NCBI GenBank assembly: GCA_026461385.1
Contig: JAPJNB010000197.1
Coordinates: forward strand, 1 to 46,093
Direction: 5' to 3'
DNA from: Akkermansiaceae bacterium
Lineage (GTDB): Bacteria; Verrucomicrobiota; Verrucomicrobiia; Verrucomicrobiales; Akkermansiaceae
DNA length: 46,093 bases
The notes under the pieces are model-generated. The model made no database searches, had not been told where the DNA came from, and saw only the letters and a program-made list of their open reading frames with translations. Positions 19,489 through 28,482 of the stretch are shown one piece after another (positions within the stretch are counted from its first letter, which is position 1; each line of letters begins with the position of its first letter). Both the position numbers and the translations under genes were made by a program.

Positions 19489-20304
19489 CTACTCGGCGGC
19501 GTGTCCGATGATCGTCGCAAATGCGTTGTGGTCATGAATGCTCTCATGGTTCACCGCCTTCACCGAAAATGAGGAAACCCGCCGGTCAGCACGCAGAAGC
19601 GCCGCCGCATTCCGAACCACATCTTCAACGAAGACCGGATTGTCATATGCCTGCATCGTCACGAAACGCTCGTCGGTGCGTTTCAACAACGCATAAAGCG
19701 GCGCAGAACCCGATTTCTCGGCGATCTCGATTAGATCCTCGATGAGGATCAACTCCCACCCACCCACGGTTGCCTTAGGCCGGACCTCCAAGGTCACATA
19801 CCCGCGCTGATTGTGCGCCCCATATTCACTGATCTCCTTACTGCATGGACAAAGCGTGGTCACTGGAACGGTCACACACAGAACGAAATCATCGACCTTG
19901 CCATTCGATTTCCCTCTAAATACACAATCGCATCCAACCTTCGCCGCAGCCCCAGAAACCGGTGCTTTCTTCGTTACGAAATAAGTGAAGGCCACCTCGA
20001 TATGCGCTTCTTCTGCATCTAACCGCTTCTTGAGATCATGCAGAATTTCTGGCAGCGTTCGCATCGTCACCTCGCCCTCGTGTTGACTGAGCACCTCAAG
20101 GAACCGACTCATGTGAGTGCCCTTGAAATGATGCGGCAGATGAACTGACATAGAAATTTTTGCAACCGTCGGGAATGGCCGACCTTCCTGATCCAGCACT
20201 TGGATCGGGTAGCGCAGGTCCGAGACCCCCACCTGGTCAATCGCGATCCCACGGGTGTCGGGAGTCGCTTGGATGTCCGGCAATAAAGAATTCTGGTTAG
20301 ACAT
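19489..20304 (-). CDS. folE2: GTP cyclohydrolase FolE2 (type IB)
   Basis: MSNQNSLLPDIQATPDTRGIAIDQVGVSDLRYPI, MSVHLPHHFKGTHMSRFLEVL, VPVTTLCPCSKEISEYGAHNQRGYV. Confidence 0.96.
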   Translation of the reverse strand: MSNQNSLLPDIQATPDTRGIAIDQVGVSDLRYPIQVLDQEGRPFPTVAKISMSVHLPHHFKGTHMSRFLEVLSQHEGEVTMRTLPEILHDLKKRLDAEEAHIEVAFTYFVTKKAPVSGAAAKVGCDCVFRGKSNGKVDDFVLCVTVPVTTLCPCSKEISEYGAHNQRGYVTLEVRPKATVGGWELILIEDLIEIAEKSGSAPLYALLKRTDERFVTMQAYDNPVFVEDVVRNAAALLRADRRVSSFSVKAVNHESIHDHNAFATIIGHAAE

Positions 20305-20307
20305 GAT

Positions 20308-20769
20308 TCAAAGAGAATGTTCGTATTCCGCCCATGAGGATGAAGTCTCCCAAACTCTGACACGGACGAGGCGGACTCCAGGAGCGAGTCGATAGGGAGC
20401 ATCGGCACGAGCCGCATACGCCACCAATGATTTTACCGTATGCTCAAAAATCGTGCGCGCCATCAGTTCGGTCGTCGGATCTTGTTGGTCAAATCCAATC
20501 ACACGATCCCCGTAACGCTCCTTGAAATCGGCGTAAGCGGGATCCGCAGTGTTCATGCACATCGCATGATCAAATGTTTCTAACCAATCACCGACCGCCT
20601 CTTTGATCATCTTGAAATCACAGACCATTTCGTTGCCGTCAAGTTCATCAGCCTCCAACACGAACTCGATCTTCCGCGTGTGCCCGTGTGGAAACTGGCA
20701 CTTGTCGGGATGCTTGCTGAGCATGTGGCCATTCTCAACCTCGAGCGATTTGCAGATTCGGTAGGGCAT
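20308..20769 (-). CDS. queD: 6-carboxy-5,6,7,8-tetrahydropterin synthase
   Basis: SLEVENGHMLSKHPDKCQFPHGHTRKIEFVLEADELDGNEMVCDFKMIKEAVGDWLETFDHAM. Confidence 0.92.
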   Translation of the reverse strand: MPYRICKSLEVENGHMLSKHPDKCQFPHGHTRKIEFVLEADELDGNEMVCDFKMIKEAVGDWLETFDHAMCMNTADPAYADFKERYGDRVIGFDQQDPTTELMARTIFEHTVKSLVAYAARADAPYRLAPGVRLVRVRVWETSSSWAEYEHSL

Positions 20770-20846
20770 GAAGGGTAAAGTAATGTTTCGAACGAGAGGC
20801 GAGACGATAAATGAAAACAAGATGGATTTGAACGCCTATTTGAACT

Positions 20847-21527
20847 TTATCGCAAAACGGGCAGATCCGGAGTTTGTTCGTAATGGGTCGGATCCTGCAA
20901 ACTCGCCAGCGCAAACGCCTCACGCCGCTCAACGCAGGTCCCGCACACCCCACAATGAATCTCCCCGCCTTTATAACACGACCACGTCTCTGAGAAATCC
21001 ACTCCAAGCTCAACCCCACGCTTGGCAATCCCAGCCTTGTCGGTGGCAATGAACGGCCGCAGCAATTGAATCCGCGCATAAGTTCCCTCGATCATGGCGG
21101 TGGCCATCGCCTGCATGAAGGGCTCACGACAATCTGGATAGATCGCATGATCGCCCGAATGCGCAGCAATCACCAACCCCTCCGCATCGATGCTCTCCGC
21201 ATACCCTGCAGCGATCGCCAACATGATGCCATTTCGAAACGGCACGACCGTTTGCTTCATCGACTCCTCCGCATAGTGGCCGTCAGGGATCTCACCGCCG
21301 GACTGCAGGAGATCGGACTTGAACAACCGATTCATAAAATCTAACGAAATCACTTGATGAGTCACTCCCGCACGATCCGCATGCAACTTCGCAAACGGAA
21401 TCTCCCGTGCGTTGTGCTTCGATCCGTAATCAAACGAGAGGCACGCCACCACATCATGCTCGCCGAGCACCTCATGCAAGGCAGCTACCGAATCCATGCC
21501 GCCACTCAGCAACACACAGACTTTCAT
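20847..21527 (-). CDS. queC: 7-cyano-7-deazaguanine synthase
   Basis: MKVCVLLSGGMDSVAALHEVL, SFDYGSKHNAREI, VPFRNGIMLAIAAGYAE, ETWSCYKGGEIHCGVCGTCVERREAF. Confidence 0.97.
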   Translation of the reverse strand: MKVCVLLSGGMDSVAALHEVLGEHDVVACLSFDYGSKHNAREIPFAKLHADRAGVTHQVISLDFMNRLFKSDLLQSGGEIPDGHYAEESMKQTVVPFRNGIMLAIAAGYAESIDAEGLVIAAHSGDHAIYPDCREPFMQAMATAMIEGTYARIQLLRPFIATDKAGIAKRGVELGVDFSETWSCYKGGEIHCGVCGTCVERREAFALASLQDPTHYEQTPDLPVLR

Positions 21528-21955
21528 GGCTGCGCCGAAATCGTGTCGGGATACGTGGCCTCCGTCGTCAATTGAATGCCACCCCGTGGCGCAAACTCAC
21601 CCCGCACCACCAACTCCGCTGGCGCCATCGCAGCCACTAGATCATCCAAAATCCGATTAACGATTTCCTCGTTGAACGCCGGTTGATTGCGGAACGAAGC
21701 GAGGTAGAACTTCAGACTCTTGGTTTCCACACAAACCTGATTCGGCACATAGCGGATCACGATCTTTGCGCTGTCAGGTTGGCCGGTGACTGGACACAAC
21801 GATGAGAATTCAGGGCAATTCAGTGTGATCCAATATCGACGACCTGGGCGTTGGTTTGGAAAAATTTCCAATTTCGCCTCATCGGGGCTCGCGGGAAGGC
21901 GGGTCTCCGCTTTCCCGAGCAGAGAGAGGTTCTTAAGATCTTCGCGATCGGACAT
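21524..21955 (-). CDS. queF: NADPH-dependent 7-cyano-7-deazaguanine reductase
   Basis: NCPEFSSLCPVTGQPDSAKIVIRYVPNQVCVETKSLKFYLASFRN (QueF ESKSLK-type motif); overlaps the queC start. Confidence 0.95.
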   Translation of the reverse strand: MSDREDLKNLSLLGKAETRLPASPDEAKLEIFPNQRPGRRYWITLNCPEFSSLCPVTGQPDSAKIVIRYVPNQVCVETKSLKFYLASFRNQPAFNEEIVNRILDDLVAAMAPAELVVRGEFAPRGGIQLTTEATYPDTISAQP

Positions 21956-22035
21956 GGCCGAATTCTGAAACCCTACGCGCAAAGGTCGATCCCTTTTTCG
22001 CCCCGACCCAACGAAACCTGCATGCTTCGATGGCG

Positions 22036-22353
22036 CTACTCGAAATCAAACGACTTGCTTCGAACGGGGCGTAAGCGAAAGCGCCCCCCATTTGCATGGC
22101 GCAACGGCTCGAAAACAGAATCCATCCCGACCGCTTTGATTTCACAAACTTGGGCCATCAACTCGCCCAATCGGCCTTTTGGGAAACCGCGTTCCTGAAA
22201 CCAACTCAAATACTCCGGCGGCAAATCCATGATCGGGACACCGCTCGGAGGATAAAACTTGATCCCAAATTTTCCGAACGGAATCCGCGTCTTACCAATC
22301 TCAATCAGAAGATTTCTGAAATCCTCACGATCGATCTCGGTGATATCTGCCAC
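22036..22353 (-). CDS. DUF3820 family protein
   Basis: IPFGKFGIKFYPPSGVPIMDLPPEYLSWFQERGFPKGRLGELMAQV matches the PFGKYKG...DLPxxYLxWF..GFP.G.LG pattern. Confidence 0.8.
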   Translation of the reverse strand: MADITEIDREDFRNLLIEIGKTRIPFGKFGIKFYPPSGVPIMDLPPEYLSWFQERGFPKGRLGELMAQVCEIKAVGMDSVFEPLRHANGGRFRLRPVRSKSFDFE

Positions 22354-22362
22354 GCAAAAAAT

Positions 22363-23157
22363 CTAGTTCTTTGCGGTCGCTGCAGGTGCTGGCTTCGGGC
22401 TGTTCGCCTTGAGCGCGGCATCGGTTTGTGAACTAAACCAAGTTCCGAACTGATCCTTCGGCAAAACCTCCATCGACCCAACCATGTTCCCATGGCCTTC
22501 ACCACAAAGCTGCGCGCAAACTACAAAAGTCTCCAAGGTCTTCACCGGGGTGAACCACATCGGGATTTCACGGCCTGGAATCGCGTCCTGCTGGATCCGC
22601 ATCGGAACGATGCAATAGTTATGAATCACATCCTTGGTGCCAATGTTGAGAACCACCGGCTTATTTACAGGCAACTTGAGAATTGGGCTCGTGAAGTCAT
22701 CGAGCGCATTCGGGTCGGTGTAGTCGATGCCAAGCTCATTGGAACCCGAGATCAACGCTGGGTCATGGCGACCAAACTTGTTGTCGGCACCTGGGTAATG
22801 GTAAGTCCATCCGAACTGCCAACCCACCACACGGACACGCAATGGATTCAAGTTCTGAACCGCTTTCCAGCTATCAACCCGCTCGGCCCAGAGTGGAAAT
22901 GCAAACCCAAGAAGCAAAACTGCCTCGATGATGATCACGCCAACTTCCAAGTGGCTCGAAAGATGGCTCCTCACCCCCTCATAGGATGCTTTTGGATGAT
23001 TCTTATGCCAGAAGCGAAAAATACAGTAGAAGAAAAATAAAGTCCACCCCACGAACAGCGCGATCATGAACCAATGAACCACGTCAATCATGTGATCAAC
23101 CTGACCACCGTGTGCTGAGAAATTTTCAGGAATGCCTAGGAATTTTGAGGGACTCAT
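22363..23157 (-). CDS. coxB: Cytochrome c oxidase subunit II (CuA-containing)
   Basis: Two N-terminal TM segments; VIHNYCIVPMRIQQDAIPGRE and VVCAQLCGEGHGNMVGSMEV (CxxxCxxxHxxM CuA motif). Confidence 0.93.
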   Translation of the reverse strand: MSPSKFLGIPENFSAHGGQVDHMIDVVHWFMIALFVGWTLFFFYCIFRFWHKNHPKASYEGVRSHLSSHLEVGVIIIEAVLLLGFAFPLWAERVDSWKAVQNLNPLRVRVVGWQFGWTYHYPGADNKFGRHDPALISGSNELGIDYTDPNALDDFTSPILKLPVNKPVVLNIGTKDVIHNYCIVPMRIQQDAIPGREIPMWFTPVKTLETFVVCAQLCGEGHGNMVGSMEVLPKDQFGTWFSSQTDAALKANSPKPAPAATAKN

Positions 23158-23199
23158 ATGGAAGAAATTCGAGTTTAAAAAATGCTTTTGAAATAACTC

Positions 23200-23421
23200 T
23201 CAGCGCGAAACGTTCGGATTTACGTAATCGTCAGAAAGTGTGGGGTCAAAGTGGGTCTTCTCCCGTCGGGCAAGGCGAATCATAAAAAATCCAACGCCTC
23301 CAATCATCGCCAAAATCACGATGAGCAAAAAGAAGATCGACCACCCCGCAGCATCGCCTCCACCATCGATCATGGTTACCCGGCAGGTGGAGCAGCTTAG
23401 AAATGTTTGAGTGAAGTTCAT
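23200..23421 (-). CDS. Small single-TM protein in oxidase cluster
   Basis: MNFTQTFLSCSTCRVTMIDGGGDAAGWSIFFLLIVILAMIGGVGFFMIRLARREKTHFDP; co-directional and tightly spaced with the cox genes. Confidence 0.6.
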   Translation of the reverse strand: MNFTQTFLSCSTCRVTMIDGGGDAAGWSIFFLLIVILAMIGGVGFFMIRLARREKTHFDPTLSDDYVNPNVSR

Positions 23422-23456
23422 GAATGTTGGAATCGGTTCAATGGCTCTCTAAATTT

Positions 23457-23657
23457 TCAAATGTGGGCCCGAGTGATTTTCCGATAAAAGCAAACCCCAT
23501 AAATCGGCATCAAAATGGCACCGGTCACTCCCACGAACCCGAGCGCCGTTGAGACAGCGGATGGCTCAGGTGCCAACACGAAAGCCCACAATGCCAAGAA
23601 TACACAGAGAAGCGTCGAAACCGATACAAATACGATGTGAAATCCTTTGAGTGACAT
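23457..23657 (-). CDS. Small two-TM protein in oxidase cluster
   Basis: MSLKGFHIVFVSVSTLLCVFLALWAFVLAPEPSAVSTALGFVGVTGAILMPIYGVCFYRKITRAHI. Confidence 0.65.
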   Translation of the reverse strand: MSLKGFHIVFVSVSTLLCVFLALWAFVLAPEPSAVSTALGFVGVTGAILMPIYGVCFYRKITRAHI

Positions 23658-23679
23658 GACAAGAGTTGGGTTGGAAATT

Positions 23680-24021
23680 TCAGTGGCCCGAGTAGAAGAA
23701 CTTATCGAATATCGGATCGCCAAGCGCAAGGGCCGTTAGACCGGCAAGACTGCAAACCATGCAAAGCCCAGAGGCAAAAAGCCAGTAAACCGCCTTCTTC
23801 TCGTGATTGAGGTGCATGAAGATGAAAGCAACCAGCGACGCTTTGAAGGTCGCAATCGTCAAACCGAGGATACAGTCCATGGCGTCAAACCCGTGGTGGC
23901 CGAAATCCAGCCAAGGCACCGTGGCCACCAAGACGGTGACGATGGTACCTACGAATAAAATGGCTCCAACGAACATGTAAGTTCGGACGGACTTCTTGAT
24001 TGCTTCTGGGGTATCAGCCAT
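23680..24021 (-). CDS. coxD: Cytochrome c oxidase subunit IV family protein
   Basis: 113 aa with three TM-like segments and LTIATFKASLVAFIFMHLNHEKKAVYWLFA, the prokaryotic COX4 signature. Confidence 0.88.
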   Translation of the reverse strand: MADTPEAIKKSVRTYMFVGAILFVGTIVTVLVATVPWLDFGHHGFDAMDCILGLTIATFKASLVAFIFMHLNHEKKAVYWLFASGLCMVCSLAGLTALALGDPIFDKFFYSGH

Positions 24022-24053
24022 GGGATCGAAAGGTTCTGAGTGGGTCGCGTAAG

Positions 24054-25667
24054 TTACATCAAATACAAAATCGGGAAAACGAAGATCCAGACAAGGTCAA
24101 CAAAGTGCCAGAACAACCCACCGATTTCGACACGATTGGCAAGCCACTCTGGATTCGAAAGATACATCTTCTTTCCGAAAAACAAGTAGTATGCAAGCAC
24201 CAGCGCACCACCAATCACGTGGAGACCATGCAGACCGGTAATGGTGAAATAAATGGCATAATAGGTATTCCAAGCAGGCGTGAACTTTGAAGCAAATCCG
24301 ACCTGCTCGCGCGGCACCGAGAACCCTGGGAACGTCTCATCGCCCCGAGCTTCATAATTGGGTCCGAAGAATTCTTCCTTCGCCGCGTCTACGCCCGAAA
24401 GCTTCGCACGACCATGATCCTCAGCCATTTTTGCCAAGTCCTTCCATCCGATCCGATAAAGCTCTTTGTGAGTCGGCACATAGCGAGGCTTTCCGTTCTT
24501 GCCGACACCATGCGCCTCAAGCAGCTCGGCACTCAATTTTTTAATCTCACCTTGGTGCCATGCCCACGCATCCCTGACGAAGGCGCTATTTTTCATGGGC
24601 CATGAATTCTCAATCGCGACCTCAGGATCGATCCCCTTCTCCTTGGCCTTCATGACCAAATGTTGGAAGTCGATCGCGTCAATGTGATGAAAGACCATGG
24701 GGCTCGCAAGAAGCTTTCCATCGACCACCGTGTCATCACGAAGCCTGGACTGTCCCTCGGCGGCCTTGATGTCCCGCGGGCGAAAATCAAGCTTTGCAGG
24801 TGGATCTACCGAAAACGAGACCGTCGAGATTTCACCAAGCAATGTTGGCGCCAACGCTGCCATGTCGATGTTGACACCAGAGGCAATTTGCCAGCCCTTT
24901 TTGCCCGGATTCGCAGCCTTTGCGGTCACCCACTCGGCACGAAGCGCTTCGGTACGATTGGCCGCATTGTGGCTCCGAGCCGCAAGATGCGCTGCTTGAA
25001 TGCGATTGAGAAGCTCGACGGAAAGCGGTTCACCTGCCTTGGCGATGACCTCGGCGGGCTGGCCCACTTTGGTAATCGCAGTGACATCCGCAGCCAAGGC
25101 TACCTTCGAATGATGGTGCTCAGCTTGAGCCGAGAGTTCCTCAACCCATGGCTTGTAGAACCGGACCGTGTCAAAAGTCAGCTTCGACGCCTCCACAAAA
25201 ATAAGATTCTCCTCGATCGTGCTTCCTTTGTGATCGAGCACCGGTTTTCCATCCTCCGACTCCACACCGAGGTGACCCTCAACCACCGAATAGTCCTTCA
25301 ACTTCAGGGCTTGGTGATGAAGCTTCACGTTGTATTCGACGCCCTTGAGCACCATGAAAATCATCGCGCAGCCCACGGTAATCCCCATGAACAACTGAAA
25401 CTTGCGCCACTCGCGCAGCTTCAACGACGCCCATGCGAAGACCACCGTGACCGAGGAACCGATGAGTACGAACGTATTGATCAAACCCGGAAGCACAGGC
25501 AGCGTCCGCTCAGGCCATGGATAATCTGCGCCGAGACGTAGGAACACGTATGCCGAGAAGAAACCGCCGAAGAGCATGACTTCAGAGGCAAGGAACAACC
25601 AGATGGCGATCTTCGAATTGAAGAGTCCGGTATCCTTTCGAGGAGTGACGACGTATGGAATTTCCAT
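24054..25667 (-). CDS. coxC: Cytochrome c oxidase subunit III with large central insertion
   Basis: N-term KIAIWLFLASEVMLFGGFFSAYVFLRLG...FMVLKGVEYNVKLHH and C-term YYAIYFTITGLHGLHVIGGALVLAYY...GGLFWHFVDLVWIFVFPILYLM are COX3; about 340 aa of unrelated hydrophilic sequence lie between. Confidence 0.92.
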   Translation of the reverse strand: MEIPYVVTPRKDTGLFNSKIAIWLFLASEVMLFGGFFSAYVFLRLGADYPWPERTLPVLPGLINTFVLIGSSVTVVFAWASLKLREWRKFQLFMGITVGCAMIFMVLKGVEYNVKLHHQALKLKDYSVVEGHLGVESEDGKPVLDHKGSTIEENLIFVEASKLTFDTVRFYKPWVEELSAQAEHHHSKVALAADVTAITKVGQPAEVIAKAGEPLSVELLNRIQAAHLAARSHNAANRTEALRAEWVTAKAANPGKKGWQIASGVNIDMAALAPTLLGEISTVSFSVDPPAKLDFRPRDIKAAEGQSRLRDDTVVDGKLLASPMVFHHIDAIDFQHLVMKAKEKGIDPEVAIENSWPMKNSAFVRDAWAWHQGEIKKLSAELLEAHGVGKNGKPRYVPTHKELYRIGWKDLAKMAEDHGRAKLSGVDAAKEEFFGPNYEARGDETFPGFSVPREQVGFASKFTPAWNTYYAIYFTITGLHGLHVIGGALVLAYYLFFGKKMYLSNPEWLANRVEIGGLFWHFVDLVWIFVFPILYLM

Positions 25668-25732
25668 TTGAAAATGTGTGGCTGGTGAGGTTTGGAACCG
25701 CTAAAAATTAGGTAAAGAATTGGTTTCGATGC

Positions 25733-27616
25733 TCAGTGACCGCCCGGTGGCTTCGCAGAGGAGCCGAGGTGCTTTGGCTCTGTCCACTGCGGCAGGAAGT
25801 CGCTATCGCAATCGGGACGGCTGTATTCATAGGGTCCACGGTAAGTGACCGGCTCTTTCAAGAAATTTCCGTGCCCCGGAGGTGTTGGTGTCGCCCACTC
25901 AAGGGTGGTTGCATTCCAGGGGTTGTCACCCTCAGCCTTTTTCCCAAACTTCCATGAGGTGAAGAGATTGATGATGAATGGAATTTGGAAAAGCGCCATC
26001 GTCCAAGCGCCCATGGACATGATGATGTTCATGTCAATGTGCTGCACCACTGTATTGCCGAAGATATTCACGCTATCGGCAGCCTTCGAAAGGTAGGCAT
26101 CTCCACCATTGTACCATCGGCGATGAAATCCCGCCATCCCCTGCACTAGCATTGGGAAGAAAATCAAATTCATGCAAATCAGGCTCGGCCAGAAATGGAG
26201 ATGATTGAGGGTCTTGCCCATGTAACGACCGGTGATCTTGGGATACCAGTGGTGGATCCCCGCAAAGAATCCAAACAAAATCCCCGGTGCCACCACATAG
26301 TGGAAGTGACCGATCACGTAGTAAGTGTCGTGAAGGTGGAGGTCAGCCAAATTGAATGCGAGCGGCAGGCCCGTGAGACCACCAATTCCAAACATCGGAA
26401 TAAACGCGCAGGCCCACATCATCGGAGTGGTGAAACGAATCGAACCACCCCATAGCGAGATCAACATCGCCGTGATGATCACCACCGAAGGCACAGAGAT
26501 CAAAACCGTGGTCGTTTGGAAGAAGGTCGAAACCGCAGCGCCCATGCCGGTCATGTACATGTGGTGAGCCCACACCACGAACGAGAGAAAACCGAGGAGG
26601 AGCACCGAGTAGACCATCGACTTGTAGCCCCAAAGTGGCTTGCGGCTATTCGCAGGAATGATTTCACTCACGCAAGCAAAAGCCGGCAGGAGAAGCACAT
26701 ACACCTCGGGGTGACCAAGAAACCAGAACAAGTGTTGGAACAAGAGCGGCGAACCACCACCCGAGAGATCCGCCAGCCCTTCACTCTTGGTGAACAGCCC
26801 GGAAGGCATGAAAAACGACGAGTGCACCACGCGGTCCATCAATTGCATGATGCCAGCGGCCTCAAGTGGCGGGAATGCGAGGAGCAGGAGGAATCCCGTC
26901 ACCAGCATCGCCCAGACAAAAAATGGCATCCGCATCCAAGTCATGCCACGCACCCGAAGGTTGATGATAGTTGTGATGAAATTGACCGAACCGAGAAGCG
27001 ATGAGGTGATCAGGCAAACAAGACCGATCAACCATTGGGTTTGGCCCGCCAACCACTGGTTCACCACTTGCCCATCGGCAAATCCAGCGAGTGGAGAATA
27101 GTTGGTCCAACCCGATTTGGCAGCACCAGACTCGAAGAAAAACGACGCACACATGATCAGACCACCCAAGAGATAAATCCAGTAGCTTGCCATGTTCAGA
27201 CGAGGAAATGCCATGTCGGGCGCACCGATCTGCAGTGGCGTCACGTAGTTACCAAACGCTCCGAAACCAAGTGGCACGATGCCAAGGAAAACCATAATCG
27301 TCCCGTGCATGGCACCGAACATGTTGTACGTTTGACCGGTCACCTTGCCGTCTTGCAGCCAGCGAGCCTTCCAACCATCGGTGAAGACCCAGCCCATCCA
27401 CTCCGGAAGCGGCTGATGCGGGTAAGCAATGCTCCAGCGCATCACCATCATTAAGTAAAACCCGAACGCTAGGAAACACAGTGCGGTAAGACCGTATTGC
27501 AAACCAATCATCTTATGGTCCGTGGAGAAAATCCATTTCTGGATGAATCCTGGATCGTGATGATGTTCGTCGTGATGGGCATCGTGCCCGGCAGGTGCTG
27601 TGGAGTGAGCGCTCAT
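25733..27616 (-). CDS. coxA: Cytochrome c oxidase subunit I (A-type)
   Basis: MFGAMHGTIMVF, FGNYVTPLQIGAPDMAFPRLN, WFLGHPEVYVLLLPAF, VVWAHHMYMTGM, HDTYYVIGHFHYVVAPG. Confidence 0.97.
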   Translation of the reverse strand: MSAHSTAPAGHDAHHDEHHHDPGFIQKWIFSTDHKMIGLQYGLTALCFLAFGFYLMMVMRWSIAYPHQPLPEWMGWVFTDGWKARWLQDGKVTGQTYNMFGAMHGTIMVFLGIVPLGFGAFGNYVTPLQIGAPDMAFPRLNMASYWIYLLGGLIMCASFFFESGAAKSGWTNYSPLAGFADGQVVNQWLAGQTQWLIGLVCLITSSLLGSVNFITTIINLRVRGMTWMRMPFFVWAMLVTGFLLLLAFPPLEAAGIMQLMDRVVHSSFFMPSGLFTKSEGLADLSGGGSPLLFQHLFWFLGHPEVYVLLLPAFACVSEIIPANSRKPLWGYKSMVYSVLLLGFLSFVVWAHHMYMTGMGAAVSTFFQTTTVLISVPSVVIITAMLISLWGGSIRFTTPMMWACAFIPMFGIGGLTGLPLAFNLADLHLHDTYYVIGHFHYVVAPGILFGFFAGIHHWYPKITGRYMGKTLNHLHFWPSLICMNLIFFPMLVQGMAGFHRRWYNGGDAYLSKAADSVNIFGNTVVQHIDMNIIMSMGAWTMALFQIPFIINLFTSWKFGKKAEGDNPWNATTLEWATPTPPGHGNFLKEPVTYRGPYEYSRPDCDSDFLPQWTEPKHLGSSAKPPGGH

Positions 27617-27688
27617 AATTCCGTCTTGCGGCTTTGTTGGAGTCTAGTGAAATTGGTTAAAATCGCGGAGTGGTCGTCGTTGCCAGAC

Positions 27689-28453
27689 TTAAGGAGCCTT
27701 TGCTGGAGCAAGGGTGATTGGATCGAGCAAAGTCTTTGGATCCATCATTGCGCCTGGCAGAGCCTTGACGTGGGCAGCGGTGAGCTCGACTGAAGTGACC
27801 GAATTGCCTGCATTCTTGCGAGCAGCGGAGATCTCGATGGCCGCCTTTGCCATCTCAGTGGTGATCACATCGCCCTTGGTGTTGCCAAAATTGTTGCGAA
27901 CGTAGGTCATGATTCCCGCGAGATCCTCGGGTGCCATCCCAATCCCCTGCGGCGGCATCACTCCGTACGTTTTTTCATCGCTCACCGGACCTTGCAAGCC
28001 GTTGAGAATGATCATCGAGAAGCGCTCGGTTTCCCCATTGGCCCAAGCCGAACCCACGAGCGATGGGAAGGTCGATCCATTGCCCTTCGCATCCGAACCG
28101 TGACAGCCATTGCACTTGGCGGAGTAAATCTTTGCTCCTTTCGCCATGTAAGCGGCGAGCGCTTCTTTCGGCACCGGCCCGCTGTCTGCCGCTCCCGGTG
28201 CTGGGGCACGGACGTAACCTTCACGGAAGGTCGCCTTGTATGAAAACAAATCGCCGCCACCCGCCAGAACACCACCCGCGATCAACAGAACGACACCACA
28301 AACGATCAAGGCCCAGATCGAGATCGGGCCGAGCCCATTGTCGACCACACGATTTTCACGGGCACAAGCGGCGGCCTCACGAACCGCCCGCTCATGAGCC
28401 TCACTCACATTGATCGAATCCTCTAGATCTGGATTTTGGTTAGGCAGAGACAT
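27689..28453 (-). CDS. Membrane-anchored mono-heme cytochrome c
   Basis: TM segment GPISIWALIVCGVVLLIAGGVLAGG, then AKIYSAKCNGCHGSDAKGNGSTFPSLVGSAW with a single CxxCH. Confidence 0.9.
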   Translation of the reverse strand: MSLPNQNPDLEDSINVSEAHERAVREAAACARENRVVDNGLGPISIWALIVCGVVLLIAGGVLAGGGDLFSYKATFREGYVRAPAPGAADSGPVPKEALAAYMAKGAKIYSAKCNGCHGSDAKGNGSTFPSLVGSAWANGETERFSMIILNGLQGPVSDEKTYGVMPPQGIGMAPEDLAGIMTYVRNNFGNTKGDVITTEMAKAAIEISAARKNAGNSVTSVELTAAHVKALPGAMMDPKTLLDPITLAPAKAP

Positions 28454-28482
28454 GATTTAAATAAGTTAGAAAATGATAATTC

